Source: a virus
Strand: one strand, 5' to 3'
DNA: 64,000 nt
Virus record (IMG/VR): IMGVR_UViG_3300020056_002272
Coordinates: 20,662-84,661 of that record
Shown: piece by piece, positions 1 through 11,781 of the stretch
Layout: every line of letters starts with the position of its first letter
How positions within the stretch are numbered: position 1 is the stretch's first letter
The notes under the pieces: generated by a model
Told to the model about the DNA's origin: nothing
Databases searched by the model: none
What the model saw: only the letters and a program-made list of their open reading frames with translations
Program-made: the position numbers and the translations under genes

Positions 1-1
1 C

Positions 2-3000
2 GGCTATTATGAAACACCTCACAACTTTGAAAGAAATCCGTTAAACAATAATATAACTGAATTTACATATGGGCAGGTTGCAGATCATGTAGAAGGATTA
101 ATTGTAGAAGTTGATAACTTTGTAGGTTCGCAACCAGGCAGAAATAACCTAAGAGATTTAGGAAACGTGTATCAATATGGACGCAAATTTGTAAAACATA
201 GCGGACCATTAAATATACCGTTGGTGAATTTAGCACGTAAAGACAGTAATATTGTTAATGCTATAAGATATGCAAAAAAAGAATACAGTAAATTCAAGCG
301 TGACTTTGTCCAGATAGCAGAAACACTAGGTGTAGATACTGCTACAAATCAGCATGTGAATCTTATTCTAGCAGAAATAAAGAAAAACAAAAGAGACAAC
401 ATGCCATTCTACAATTCAGATATGATAGGATCTGGAGGGTATAAAAGACTAGAATATACAGTATTAGATATTGATATAAAATATTATGCACTTAGCACAC
501 CGTTTGCGTTTACAGTTGATAATAGAAAAGCAGTGTATGTCTATTTAAATGGTGAGCAATTGTGTTATGGTGTGGATTACACTTTAACCACAGAAGGTTT
601 TGCTTATATAACAAAAACTATTGCAGTTGATGATACAATAGAAATACATGAATACGAAACAACTGAAGCAAGTTACATTCCACCAACTCCTACAAAATTG
701 GGAATGTTTCCTGCATATAAACCAGAAAAATTTGTAGATTCTACTTATGCAGATCCTGTAAGTGTAATTAGAGGACATGATGGCAGTATTACTATTGCTT
801 ATGACGATTTTAGAGATGACTTGTTACTAGAATTAGAACGTAGAATTTACAACAATATAAAAGTTACGTATGACACAAGTATATTTGACATTCATGATTA
901 TGTAGGAGGTGAATATAGAGATACAGGCATCTCTAAAGAAGACCTTGATAATGTATTGATTACAGATTTTGTATCTTGGTTAACCACAGCGGGTAATGTT
1001 GATTATACAGACAATAGCTTTGTGCAGGAACGTTCTACCTTAACTTACAATTACAGCAGTAGTGTAAGTCCAAAAGGAAATAGATTACCGGGTTTTTGGA
1101 GAGGCGTCTACATTGATTCTTTAGATACAGATTCGCCAAATCTACGTCCATGGGAAATTTTAGGATTTAGTGTTCAGCCTAGCTGGTGGGAAACACAATA
1201 TGGACCAGCTCCTTATACTAAAGATAATCTTATACTTTGGAAAGATATTGAAGGCGGTATAGTTAGAGAGCCGGGTAAAGAAATTAAAATTAGAAAAAAA
1301 TATATACGTCCTGGATTGACTTCAAATATTCCAGTTGACGAATCAGGAAGAATACGTAGTCCATTAGATAGCAGCTATTCAAGAGAATTTAGTTTTGTAG
1401 TTCAAAGAGACAAATTGTTTAAGTTCGGAGATGTTGCACCAACTGAATCTGCATGGAGACGCAGTAGTGAATATCCTTTTGCATTAATAGTTGCTTTACT
1501 TGCAAACCGTCCGGCTGCTGTATCAGGGCTTTTATTTGATAGAAGTAGAATTACTAGGAACAAAGTAGGTAATTTAATTTACACTGATACAAAGAAAGCT
1601 ATTAATTTAGAAAACGTAGTATTTCCTTACACTGAACAAGACAGCGTGGTTAATTACACTGCTGGACTTATAAACTATATTGAGTCTTATATACGATCTA
1701 GTTTAACTGCTAGTTACGAAGAATATAGAAATACTGTAATTAATTTGGACAATAAATTAGGTTTTAAAGTAGGTGGATTTGCAGACAAGTCTAAACTAAA
1801 GTTAGTGCTTGACAGTAGAACGCCTTTGAATAAAGGAAATGTATTTGTTCCATTTGAAAACTATAGTATCTCGTTAAAAAAGTCTAGTCCAATTGACATT
1901 GTTTCTTATAGTGGTGTGATAATAGAAAAATTACCAAGCGGATATCGCGTGTCGGGTTACGACCAAGAAGATCCTTTTTTCCTAATTAATAAACATGCTA
2001 TTTCTGCAGGTGATCCTGTTGTAAATGTAGGCGGTATCAGCGAAAGTTTCTTGGTATGGGACAGTGCAAAAATATTTGATAAAGGACGTATAGTAGAATA
2101 TTTGAGTGCATATTATAGAGTAAATGAAACACATACTAGCAATGATACTTTTGATACCTCAAAGTTTTCAAAATTAGCAGAATTGCCTGTGGTAGGAGGT
2201 GTTAGTGCTGTATTTAGGAAAAATTTTACAAATACCATTGATAAAATTGATTATGGCACTGTGTTTCCGTCAGTGCAAGAAGTTGTAGACTTTCTTCTAA
2301 GTTATGATGCATATTTAAAATCTATAGGATTTACATTTGATTTTAATAACTCTCGTTTTGAAACAATAGAAAATTTTAATCTATTAGCTAGAGAGTTTAT
2401 GTTCTTTACGACAGAGAATTGGGCTAACAGCACAATCATTACACTAAGTCCAGGAGCAAACCAACTAAAATTTGATACAGAATATTCTACTGTAGATGAC
2501 ATTTACGATAACTTTCTTGGATATACAATAAAACAAATTGACGGAAGAATATTACAGAATAATTTTACAAATACAATCAGAGTTGATGGTAATAGTTTTG
2601 GTTTATTTCCTACGAACACTACTGAAGGAATATTCTTTGCAAAATTAGCACTGGTGCAAAAAGAACATGTAGTGCTAATCGATAACAATACAGTATTCAA
2701 TGATACGATTTATGATCCTGAATCAGGATATAGACAAGAAAGAATTAAGGTTGTAGGATATAGAACAGATGCATGGGACGGAAGTCTCAACATTCCTGGA
2801 TTTATATACGATCAAGCTAAATTTACAATCTGGGAAGCATGGCGAGATTATGATATAGCAGAAATTGTAAAATACAAAGAATTCTACTATACCGCAAAAT
2901 CAAAAATAAGCGGTAGTGCAACGTTTGATCCTGAAGAATGGAATTTGCTTGCAGAAAAACCTGAAGAAACAGTGAAACCAAACTTTGATTATAGAGCTAA

Positions 3001-6000
3001 TCAGTTTATAGATTTTTATGATTTAGATACTGATAATTTTGATAGCGAGCAGCAGCGTTTAGCGCAGCATTTAATCGGCTACCAAAAAAGAGATTATTTG
3101 TCAAATATTATTGTAGATGATGTAAGTCAGTATAAATTTTACCAAGGCTTTATACAAGACAAAGGCACAAAAAATTCCTTAACAAAATTATTTGATAAGT
3201 TAGGCAGTGCTGATAAAGACAGCTTAGAATTTTTTGAAGAATGGGCATTTAGAAACGGACAATATGGTGCTACCTCTGCGTATAAAGAAGTAGAGTATGC
3301 TCTTGATGAATCTAAATTTAGAATTGAGCCTCAGCTTGTAGAACTAGTCCAAACCGAAGATACAACACGCACAGATTTAGTATTCCAGTATCCTGTGAAA
3401 GATGTGTATATCAAAGAGCCGGGATATAATCATGCTCCGTTTCCTGTAAAATATACAGATGATGAAGTGGTAAAAACAGGAGGATATGTTTCTTTAGACC
3501 AAGCCGATATTATTGCAAAAACACCACAAGACATAATTAACTTAGATGTTAACACAACTGACATAGGTAATATAATATGGGTGCCAGAATATAAAAACTC
3601 TTGGAACATATATGAAGTTATAAACGCTCCACTGGGTGTAGAAAAAATCAGCAAAACTGATACAGGTTTTGAGGTTATTTTTGATAGAAACTGTAATTTT
3701 GTTGCTGGTGATATAATAGGTTTACGAAACGTTTCTACTGAAATTGATGGATATAGATTTGTAGCAAGTGTATCACAAAATCGTGCTACATTTAATGACA
3801 CAGTTAGTATTGAAGATGCATCTTTAGATTTGTCTGATAGCTCATTAGGATCAGTCTTACAACTTTTGAGTAAAAGAGTTGCCGACCTTGATGCAATGAA
3901 TAGTTTAATAAATCTTTATGGATTGCCCGCTAATAGTAAATTTTGGGTTGATAATATAGACGATAAATTTGCAGTTTATGAAAGCAGCAGAATATGGTCC
4001 GGACAAGAAAATTTAGTAAACAGAGAAGCAGGACCGACAAGTTGGGCAGAATCATTTGCTGTTAATGGATATAATACTGCATTAGCTGTTGCAGATAAAA
4101 ATTCTAAAGTCTATCTTTACAAGAGATTGTCCAGTGTTGTGCCATATGTATACAACCAAACTTTAGCACCAGAATCTACATTGTATGATGCTGATTCTAA
4201 TTTTGGCGAAAGCATAGAATATACAAAAGATGGCAATTGGTTAATTATAGGTGCACCTACTGCTACCAATGTAAAAACAAAATACAAAGGAGAAATTGCT
4301 CAAATTGCATACACAACTGGCGATATTGTGAGCGATGGCGGATTATTATTTAAAGCAATCAGAGATATAAATTTTGATAGCAGCACAATCAATACCCAAT
4401 CACAAGATTGGGAACAGGTTACAGCAATTGAAGCAGATGAAGAAGGAACAGGCAGCACATTTAACGATCAAGGTGCTATACACATTTATCGCAGGCAAAC
4501 AGATCAAAGTTTTGCTCTATATCAAACAATTGTATCACCGTATCCTCAAGCAGATGAAAAATTTGGTATTGCAATAAAAAGTTCGTTTGATCCGAATACA
4601 CTTTCAACAAGACTGTATGTGCGTAGTGAAAAGAACAACGGTAGATTATATTTCTTAGATTTGCCAAATATAAATGATACTTTTGGTTACAGCCGAGATC
4701 CGTTGTATCGTGGAAAATTCAATTCAGCTGTAAAGTATATTACAGGTGAAATTGTAGAGTATAATACTACAATTTACACAGCAAGTCAAACTGTGCCAGC
4801 TGGCAATGAATTTAATGTTACACAATGGAATACAACAGAATCTAATATAGATAGATTAGGATATGTTCCTATAATAGGCGACGATGCTGTTGCAGGTTTA
4901 GAAGACAGCACAGCCTTTGATAGTAATTTTAGAATTGCTGAAAACTTTGATGTAAGTGACAATGGAGAAGTATTGGTATTAACCAGTTTATTATCAACTG
5001 ACGAATATAAAATTGTTGTTTATAGAAAAACTGGCGATAGATTTGCTTTGCACCAAACTATAAATGCAGAAACTAACGATATTGATTTTGGACACAGTGT
5101 AGCAATTAACAGTATTGGAAATATTATTGCAATAGGTGCAACCTTAGCAGATGATCAAGGAACAGATACTGGTAAAGTATTTGTTTATGAATACAATACA
5201 TCTGCATTGGTTTTTGAAAAATCTCAAGAACTTGTTACACCACAGCCGTCCAAAAATGAAAGATTTGGCTGGCAAGTTGACTTCAGCGAAGATAAACTAG
5301 CGGTTACAGGTATAAATGGTGAAAACTCTTTTGCAACATTATTTGATACTAATGAAACTTACTTTGATTCAAGGTCAACTGAATTTGTAGAAAAATTTGC
5401 AAATCAGTTACAAATATATGTTTTTGAAAAATTGTTTACAAAATTTGTTTATGCAGAAACAGTAGATTATGCCTATTATTACACAGACCAAAATGGTAAT
5501 AGAGTAGCGGCAAAATTAAATGATACTTCAAATCCAAAAATTTTATTCAATAAGAATCATATTGTATTAGGACTGCCATTGGTATCCCTGGATGACACTG
5601 ATTCTATATTTGGTTTAGTTGCAGATTTAACAGCAACACAAAATGCAGATAGCTGGCAATTGTTAAGCAGAGCTAAAGATTTTGTTGATTACGAAAAACT
5701 CAAAGGTGTATTTTTATATGATAAAGTCAGCGGCGATCTTATCACCTATTTAGATGTAATTGATCCAATACAAGGAAAAATTGCTAATATTGCTGAACAA
5801 GAAATTTTTTATAAAACTCCGTATGATCCTGCTGTTTATAGTAATGGAAGCACTGATACCGGAATTAAAAATCCTTGGACAAATAATTATATAGGAAAAT
5901 TATGGTGGGATTTGAGCACTGTAAAATGGTTAAACCCTTACCAAGGAAATATTACAAGCCAAAATAACAAATGGAATAAAATTATTGAAGGATTTAGTGT

Positions 6001-9000
6001 AGATGTATACGAATGGGTAGAAAGTCCGTATCTACCAAGTAAATGGGATGAAATAGCGGATACTACTGAAGGGTTGTCTCAAAATATAAGTGGCACAACT
6101 TTATATGGAGATTCCAAGTATAGTGTAGCTCAAACATACGATGCGGTAGCAGGAAGATTTAACAATCGTTATTTCTTCTGGGTAAGAAACAGTAAATTGA
6201 TTCCAAATGTATCAGGTCGTAATGCAAGTTGTGAAACTGTTATAAACCTAATAGCAGATCCTAAAAACACTGGATATAGATTTATTTCGTTGTTTAACGA
6301 AAAAGAGTTTGCATTACATAATGTCAGAAGTTTGATAAGAGGAAAAGACACAATTATACATTTTGATTATGCAGATGGCCCTGTCAATTTAGGTAATGTG
6401 CATAGTGAATATTCTCTACTAACAGAAAATGATGAAACCAGCGAGCCTAACAATATACTTGTTGACAAATGGTTTGATAGTTTAGTTGGTTATGATGCTA
6501 ATCTTAACAAGTTACCCGACTTAGATGTAAGTCCAGCAAGACGCTATGGAATTTTAAATGAGCCATTACAAACTATGTTTGTAAACAAAACAGAGGCTTT
6601 GAAACAAATAGTTGAACGTGTAAATCTAGTTTTGTTACAAAATTTGATTGTTGATGATTTTGATTTGTCTCCTTTAGATGCGATAGATCCGCTACCGAGT
6701 GATGTTGCCGGTAAGTATGACGAAAAAATTGACAATGAAGGACTATTGAGATTTGTAGGCACCAGTAAAATTGAACAAGCTCAAATTAGTTTGACAACCA
6801 CAGATGGCCGCATTAGTTCAGTTACAATAGAAAACTCTGGTAGAGGTTACAAAGATCCTTCATATACAGCAGAATCCACTACAAGAAATGGACCAAGTGT
6901 AGAAATATTAGGCACAGGATCGGGGGCAGTTATTAAAACAGAAATCAATAACCTAGGCCAAATAACAAACGCTACTATAATAAATGCAGGCAACGGCTAC
7001 ACAGATGAAGTAATAGCTATTGTCAGACCTTTTACAGTTCTTGTAACCAATGACAGTTCAATTGGCGGTTTTTGGGCAACCTATAATTACAATAAAACCG
7101 AACAAGAATGGAATAGGCAAAGTATACAATCTTACGACACAACATTCTATTGGCAGTATAGAGATTGGTATAAAGAAGGATTTTCTTCTATTACAGCAGT
7201 AGATCATTTTATACCAGCAAGTTATGCATTAGATGGGCTAAATGCTAATATTAATGATATTGTAAAAATTGAAAATATTGGTTCAGGCGGCTGGTTATTA
7301 CTGCAAAAGATAAATGATATTCCTGAGGTTGATTATACTGTCAACTATCAAACAGTTGGCAGGCAGAACGGAACGATACAATTAAGCAAACTATTATACA
7401 ACAATACAGATAGCGGCTTCGATAATCAAATATACGATAGTGTATTGTATGATAGAGAACCAGTAAATGAAACTCGTATTATATTACGAGCTCTTCAAAC
7501 TAACATATTTGTTGACCAGCTTAAGATCGAATGGAATAAATTGTTTTTCAGCAGTATAAGATATGTTCTTGCAGAACAGCCCACAGTTGATTGGGTGTTC
7601 AAAAGTGCATTTATAAAAGCAAAGCACAATGTAGGTGAACTAGATCAACGTGTCACATTTAGAAACGATAATTTAGAAAATTATCAAGACTATGTAGCAG
7701 AAGTTAAACCATACAGCAGTAAAATTAGAGAGTATGTTAGCGGATATGAAAAAGTAGATCCTACAGAGACTAGTGTTACAGATTTTGACTTACAACCTAG
7801 ATACAGTGAATCTCAACGTCAAATAATACCTGAAAGTTTACAAATTAACCAAAATGTTGTAGGACCGCTTAACAGTTTTGTGCAAACCTATCCACAAAAA
7901 CACTGGTTAGATAATTTAGGTTTTGAGATAACTGAACTTGCAATTGCAAACGGTGGCACAGGTTGGAGTTCAGGACCGGTAGTTACAATTTCCGGCGGTG
8001 GCGGACCAACTATAGAAGGAAAAGGTATAATAGCTAGAGGTGTGCTTGTTGATATAGAAATTGATACCTCCAATGCTTTTTACACCAGCGCACCTGTTGT
8101 AACATTGAACGGCTCGCAAGCAGAAGACAGTGAAGATGCAAGTGTAATTGCAATCTTAGGTAACAGCAAAGTAAGAAGCACACATGTAGCAGTCAAGTTT
8201 GATAGAACTTATGGCACTGATATAAATGAAACACTATATGCAAATATAGATAAGACTGAAACATTTACAGGTAATGCCGGTATAAGCGCATTTGAACTTG
8301 AATGGCCTATGGATCTTACTGCTTCAAACGTAACGGTGACTGTAGACAATGTCGAAAGTTTATCAAGCGAATATACAATTAGTAATAAGTTAGATACAAC
8401 AAAAGGATTTACTAGGTATAAAGGAGTAATTACTTTCTTTGTAATACCACAACTTGGTGCTAATATTCAAGTTTCGTATAAAATTGCACCACAGCATTTA
8501 CATGCTGCCGATAGAATACGTTATCATTACAATCCTTCAACAGGTATGCTAGGCAAAGATCTATCGCAATTAATGGACGGGGTTGATTATTCAGGCGTTC
8601 AAATAGATACAATTGCACTAACTGGTAATCAAGGGTTTGAAACTACCACATTTGGTGTAGGCGGTTTTGATACATTTGATACAACATTTAACGATATAAA
8701 ATTCACCGCAGACGGTAGCACACAATTAATTGAATTAGACGAACCATTAGAAGCAGGTGTAATTTATACAGTTTATAAAAATAACGTAAGATTAGATGAT
8801 ATTAACTATGATGAATCTGTGGATCAAGCAAGTCAGACTGCGCTAGTCACTAATCCAAATGCTGTAATTAGAAGTATTACAGGCGATGGCATTCAAACTG
8901 TAATAAATCTTGCTGGTTACAATCCACCAATTGAAACTGTTGACGGAGATATAATTTATATTCGTCGTATTGATAGTGATGGAAGTTTTACACCTGGAGA

Positions 9001-11755
9001 TGCAGCATTTGATACACAATTAACTGGTGGCGATTTAGAAACTTTAAGCGGAGCATATACAACTGCAATCGGTCAAAATGCAGGCGAGATTGTTGTTGAT
9101 GGCGATGGATTTATAAGTATAAACAATAGAGGTCCGGAGGAACTAGTTCCAGGCACTATATTAGATACTTTAGATATACAAGTTTACAACGCTGTAGAAT
9201 CTGGACAAGGTATGATTAATGTTTATAATTTTGTAGCAGATGGAGAAACTGTAAGTTGGCAATTAGACGAATACCCACAGTCTAATTCAAATATAATAAT
9301 GAAGATAGATAATGTTGTGCAAGATAGCTCAGTTTATGAATTTGATTATCAAACAAAAACATTGAGCATATCTGACAGCTCACTTGTTCCGGCTAATTCT
9401 ATAGTAAGTATTTTAACTATTGGTAACAACGGTAATGATATTTTAGATAGTGATACTTTTATTGGCGATGGCTATACTACAGCATTCGAAACAGGAATTG
9501 CTTATCAAACTCCTATTTCAGCATTTATAACAGTTGATGGTATAGTATACGAAGAAGGTTACAATTTGATTGCATCAGACAACAATAGAATTACTATTGA
9601 CTTTGGCGGAGCATTAGGCGAAGGTAGCATAATCACATACACAATATATGCAGGAACAACTCAAAAATACAGTCAGATTGTAGTAGATAAAACTTTTGAT
9701 ATTACTGATGATAATCTAAGTCATACTTTCCAGTCGATAGGATTTCCTTTTAATGAAAGACCTGTTGCTGATAAAATACTTGTTAAGAAAGGCAATACCT
9801 TCCTAAATTCAATGTATACTATAACGTATACTGTTACATCCAGCAGGTCTTATGATTTAGAAGCCTGGGCTATTAGAGATGTAAATTCTATAAGGAAAGA
9901 GGACGTAGTTGTATATCTTAACGGCGAAGTTTTAAATAGAAATTATTGGATATATGATCCAATAAATTATAGAGTCAATTTATTACAATATAATATAGGT
10001 GTAGCCGGAGACGAATTACAAATTAATGTAATTAAAGACAGCGAGTATACTTTTATCACAACTCAAATTACTGTTGTAAGCGATCAAAATGTAAATGGAC
10101 CGACATATGAGATAGCACCAGGCGATTTTGTTAACTTTGAATTTGCAGACAGCACAAATGTAAGTGGTAGACTTTTAAACAAAAGCATTGGCAGTCGTAA
10201 TAAAGAAACAATTTTGCAACTGCAAGGATATGTAAGAGATTTTGTTTATCATTACCCAGAAACAGATGCTTTTGCAATTGATAATATTTCAAATGCAAAT
10301 CCTGCAGTTTTAACAACGACTGCTCCACACGGATTTACTACAGGTGATAAAGTTCAGATTGAAAATGTAGTAGGCATGACAGAAGTAAATGAGAAAGAAT
10401 ATTTTGTCTCTGTAGTTGATGCTTTAAATGTAGAGCTTTATTTAGATGAAAATCTTACAAATACTTTAAACAGTATAGGATTTACACCTTATACTCAGTA
10501 TGGTATTGTAAGCATTCTTACAGCGAACACTGTAAAAGTTAGTGCAATAGTAAACAGTCAAGTAGTTGAGTTTGATGGCGAGATTCAGTCTATTGAATAC
10601 TTGAATACAGATATTCTTTCTTTAAGAGATGCTCCAGATGATCAGCCGATTGAAATATTTGTATTTTCTAATCACGATGTAAATGATTTTTCCAGAATCA
10701 GTTATGACCTTGATTACAGTAGCAATAAGTTGCCGGTCGAAAGTCAACAGCATTTAGATAGAAATTTGCTATCTAGAGGTTATGTAAGGTTGCGCAAGCC
10801 TGCAATAGCACAGCAATACACATGGGTAATTTTAAATGGCGAACTGCTATCACCTGAAGTTGATTATAAACTTACAAATAATAATTCGGGGTTACAATTA
10901 AATCAGCCTTTACAGGATACAGATCATGTTGAAATACTACAATTTGGAGCAAATGTTTCAGAGCAAAAATTTGCATTTAGACAATTTAAAGACATTTTAA
11001 ATAGAACACATTTTAAACGCATAAATGAAGCTAAGTCATATAGTCTAGCAAGAGATTGTAATTATTATGATAAGTTCATCGAACTTACAAGCTCTGATGG
11101 AATTGACGAACCAAGTCCTAATAGATCACTTAATATTCCTGGTGTAATATGGGTTAACGGTGAACGTATTGAATACATGGTAAAAGATGGTAACTTCCTA
11201 CGTCAATTGACACGAGGAACTTTAGGAACAAGCATTAACAATCTTCTTACTGCTGGAACAAAAATTTATAGTCAAGGAATTGGTGAAAATATTCCATACA
11301 AAGATGAAATTATTAAAGATGTAAAAATTGGCGATGGTAGCACAAGAGATTTTGAATTAGACTTTGATTTGTGGAGTTTTGCTTTAGAATATTATACTAA
11401 ATTTGAAACTCTATACAGAGATCCAAGTAAGACTTTAGATGAAATTCTTGGCAACATCGCCTCGAACTTCATAGACGTTTTTGTAGCAGGAAGAAAATTA
11501 AGGAAAAATGAATTAGCAGTTTTTGATGTAACAAGAGCACAAGATAGCACAGAAGGAGATGTTATTGTAGAGCCCGAATTTACAGTCAGCAGTAATAATA
11601 TTATTACACTTGCTAATACGCCGCAAAACTTACAAACAATACAGATTGTGAGAAAAAAGGGCAAGGTTTGGAATGATCCAGATACGTCACTAGGCGATAG
11701 CGAAAATAGCATAGCAAAATTTATAACAGGTGCAACAAGTAAGTTACCCCGATAA
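2..11755 (+). CDS. Giant virion/tail structural protein, 5' end outside the window
   Basis: The reading frame is open from base 2, so the GTG at 167 is internal and the gene starts upstream of the window. The visible part encodes 3917 residues. Four short aromatic modules resemble chitin-binding CBM5/12 domains (near 2041-2175, 2823-2960, 4290-4425 and 4705-4840). Several FG-GAP-like beta-propeller strands (FGESIEY, FGHSVAI, FGWQVDF) lie between about 4040 and 5320. Glycine-rich beta repeats with GRGY/GNGY/GTGW motifs lie near 6805-7010 and 7930-8010. An E1-FCCH-like module lies near 10291-10510 and recurs in two other tail proteins here. Proteins of this size and composition next to fibre genes in marine myoviruses are virion components. 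Host-surface glycan binding is an inference from the propeller and CBM-like modules. No catalytic motif was seen. Confidence 0.88.
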   Translation, partial: GYYETPHNFERNPLNNNITEFTYGQVADHVEGLIVEVDNFVGSQPGRNNLRDLGNVYQYGRKFVKHSGPLNIPLVNLARKDSNIVNAIRYAKKEYSKFKRDFVQIAETLGVDTATNQHVNLILAEIKKNKRDNMPFYNSDMIGSGGYKRLEYTVLDIDIKYYALSTPFAFTVDNRKAVYVYLNGEQLCYGVDYTLTTEGFAYITKTIAVDDTIEIHEYETTEASYIPPTPTKLGMFPAYKPEKFVDSTYADPVSVIRGHDGSITIAYDDFRDDLLLELERRIYNNIKVTYDTSIFDIHDYVGGEYRDTGISKEDLDNVLITDFVSWLTTAGNVDYTDNSFVQERSTLTYNYSSSVSPKGNRLPGFWRGVYIDSLDTDSPNLRPWEILGFSVQPSWWETQYGPAPYTKDNLILWKDIEGGIVREPGKEIKIRKKYIRPGLTSNIPVDESGRIRSPLDSSYSREFSFVVQRDKLFKFGDVAPTESAWRRSSEYPFALIVALLANRPAAVSGLLFDRSRITRNKVGNLIYTDTKKAINLENVVFPYTEQDSVVNYTAGLINYIESYIRSSLTASYEEYRNTVINLDNKLGFKVGGFADKSKLKLVLDSRTPLNKGNVFVPFENYSISLKKSSPIDIVSYSGVIIEKLPSGYRVSGYDQEDPFFLINKHAISAGDPVVNVGGISESFLVWDSAKIFDKGRIVEYLSAYYRVNETHTSNDTFDTSKFSKLAELPVVGGVSAVFRKNFTNTIDKIDYGTVFPSVQEVVDFLLSYDAYLKSIGFTFDFNNSRFETIENFNLLAREFMFFTTENWANSTIITLSPGANQLKFDTEYSTVDDIYDNFLGYTIKQIDGRILQNNFTNTIRVDGNSFGLFPTNTTEGIFFAKLALVQKEHVVLIDNNTVFNDTIYDPESGYRQERIKVVGYRTDAWDGSLNIPGFIYDQAKFTIWEAWRDYDIAEIVKYKEFYYTAKSKISGSATFDPEEWNLLAEKPEETVKPNFDYRANQFIDFYDLDTDNFDSEQQRLAQHLIGYQKRDYLSNIIVDDVSQYKFYQGFIQDKGTKNSLTKLFDKLGSADKDSLEFFEEWAFRNGQYGATSAYKEVEYALDESKFRIEPQLVELVQTEDTTRTDLVFQYPVKDVYIKEPGYNHAPFPVKYTDDEVVKTGGYVSLDQADIIAKTPQDIINLDVNTTDIGNIIWVPEYKNSWNIYEVINAPLGVEKISKTDTGFEVIFDRNCNFVAGDIIGLRNVSTEIDGYRFVASVSQNRATFNDTVSIEDASLDLSDSSLGSVLQLLSKRVADLDAMNSLINLYGLPANSKFWVDNIDDKFAVYESSRIWSGQENLVNREAGPTSWAESFAVNGYNTALAVADKNSKVYLYKRLSSVVPYVYNQTLAPESTLYDADSNFGESIEYTKDGNWLIIGAPTATNVKTKYKGEIAQIAYTTGDIVSDGGLLFKAIRDINFDSSTINTQSQDWEQVTAIEADEEGTGSTFNDQGAIHIYRRQTDQSFALYQTIVSPYPQADEKFGIAIKSSFDPNTLSTRLYVRSEKNNGRLYFLDLPNINDTFGYSRDPLYRGKFNSAVKYITGEIVEYNTTIYTASQTVPAGNEFNVTQWNTTESNIDRLGYVPIIGDDAVAGLEDSTAFDSNFRIAENFDVSDNGEVLVLTSLLSTDEYKIVVYRKTGDRFALHQTINAETNDIDFGHSVAINSIGNIIAIGATLADDQGTDTGKVFVYEYNTSALVFEKSQELVTPQPSKNERFGWQVDFSEDKLAVTGINGENSFATLFDTNETYFDSRSTEFVEKFANQLQIYVFEKLFTKFVYAETVDYAYYYTDQNGNRVAAKLNDTSNPKILFNKNHIVLGLPLVSLDDTDSIFGLVADLTATQNADSWQLLSRAKDFVDYEKLKGVFLYDKVSGDLITYLDVIDPIQGKIANIAEQEIFYKTPYDPAVYSNGSTDTGIKNPWTNNYIGKLWWDLSTVKWLNPYQGNITSQNNKWNKIIEGFSVDVYEWVESPYLPSKWDEIADTTEGLSQNISGTTLYGDSKYSVAQTYDAVAGRFNNRYFFWVRNSKLIPNVSGRNASCETVINLIADPKNTGYRFISLFNEKEFALHNVRSLIRGKDTIIHFDYADGPVNLGNVHSEYSLLTENDETSEPNNILVDKWFDSLVGYDANLNKLPDLDVSPARRYGILNEPLQTMFVNKTEALKQIVERVNLVLLQNLIVDDFDLSPLDAIDPLPSDVAGKYDEKIDNEGLLRFVGTSKIEQAQISLTTTDGRISSVTIENSGRGYKDPSYTAESTTRNGPSVEILGTGSGAVIKTEINNLGQITNATIINAGNGYTDEVIAIVRPFTVLVTNDSSIGGFWATYNYNKTEQEWNRQSIQSYDTTFYWQYRDWYKEGFSSITAVDHFIPASYALDGLNANINDIVKIENIGSGGWLLLQKINDIPEVDYTVNYQTVGRQNGTIQLSKLLYNNTDSGFDNQIYDSVLYDREPVNETRIILRALQTNIFVDQLKIEWNKLFFSSIRYVLAEQPTVDWVFKSAFIKAKHNVGELDQRVTFRNDNLENYQDYVAEVKPYSSKIREYVSGYEKVDPTETSVTDFDLQPRYSESQRQIIPESLQINQNVVGPLNSFVQTYPQKHWLDNLGFEITELAIANGGTGWSSGPVVTISGGGGPTIEGKGIIARGVLVDIEIDTSNAFYTSAPVVTLNGSQAEDSEDASVIAILGNSKVRSTHVAVKFDRTYGTDINETLYANIDKTETFTGNAGISAFELEWPMDLTASNVTVTVDNVESLSSEYTISNKLDTTKGFTRYKGVITFFVIPQLGANIQVSYKIAPQHLHAADRIRYHYNPSTGMLGKDLSQLMDGVDYSGVQIDTIALTGNQGFETTTFGVGGFDTFDTTFNDIKFTADGSTQLIELDEPLEAGVIYTVYKNNVRLDDINYDESVDQASQTALVTNPNAVIRSITGDGIQTVINLAGYNPPIETVDGDIIYIRRIDSDGSFTPGDAAFDTQLTGGDLETLSGAYTTAIGQNAGEIVVDGDGFISINNRGPEELVPGTILDTLDIQVYNAVESGQGMINVYNFVADGETVSWQLDEYPQSNSNIIMKIDNVVQDSSVYEFDYQTKTLSISDSSLVPANSIVSILTIGNNGNDILDSDTFIGDGYTTAFETGIAYQTPISAFITVDGIVYEEGYNLIASDNNRITIDFGGALGEGSIITYTIYAGTTQKYSQIVVDKTFDITDDNLSHTFQSIGFPFNERPVADKILVKKGNTFLNSMYTITYTVTSSRSYDLEAWAIRDVNSIRKEDVVVYLNGEVLNRNYWIYDPINYRVNLLQYNIGVAGDELQINVIKDSEYTFITTQITVVSDQNVNGPTYEIAPGDFVNFEFADSTNVSGRLLNKSIGSRNKETILQLQGYVRDFVYHYPETDAFAIDNISNANPAVLTTTAPHGFTTGDKVQIENVVGMTEVNEKEYFVSVVDALNVELYLDENLTNTLNSIGFTPYTQYGIVSILTANTVKVSAIVNSQVVEFDGEIQSIEYLNTDILSLRDAPDDQPIEIFVFSNHDVNDFSRISYDLDYSSNKLPVESQQHLDRNLLSRGYVRLRKPAIAQQYTWVILNGELLSPEVDYKLTNNNSGLQLNQPLQDTDHVEILQFGANVSEQKFAFRQFKDILNRTHFKRINEAKSYSLARDCNYYDKFIELTSSDGIDEPSPNRSLNIPGVIWVNGERIEYMVKDGNFLRQLTRGTLGTSINNLLTAGTKIYSQGIGENIPYKDEIIKDVKIGDGSTRDFELDFDLWSFALEYYTKFETLYRDPSKTLDEILGNIASNFIDVFVAGRKLRKNELAVFDVTRAQDSTEGDVIVEPEFTVSSNNIITLANTPQNLQTIQIVRKKGKVWNDPDTSLGDSENSIAKFITGATSKLPR

Positions 11756-11758
11756 ATA
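11751..11758 (+). promoter_or_regulatory. T4-late-like promoter box GATAAATA
   Basis: GATAAATA resembles the T4 late -10 box TATAAATA and overlaps the stop codon of the giant gene. It lies 23 bases before the preferred ATG of the next structural gene. The same octamer precedes several other genes in this window on both strands. Short AT-rich boxes can occur by chance. Confidence 0.45.
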
Positions 11759-11781
11759 CAGTATAGGTGAGACATAAAAAT

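Noticed and set aside
6460-6490. TTGACA inside the giant gene and similar hexamers at about 25059, 34939 and 42350
   Set aside because: None has a TATAAT-like hexamer 16-18 bases downstream; they are coding sequence for residues such as VDK.
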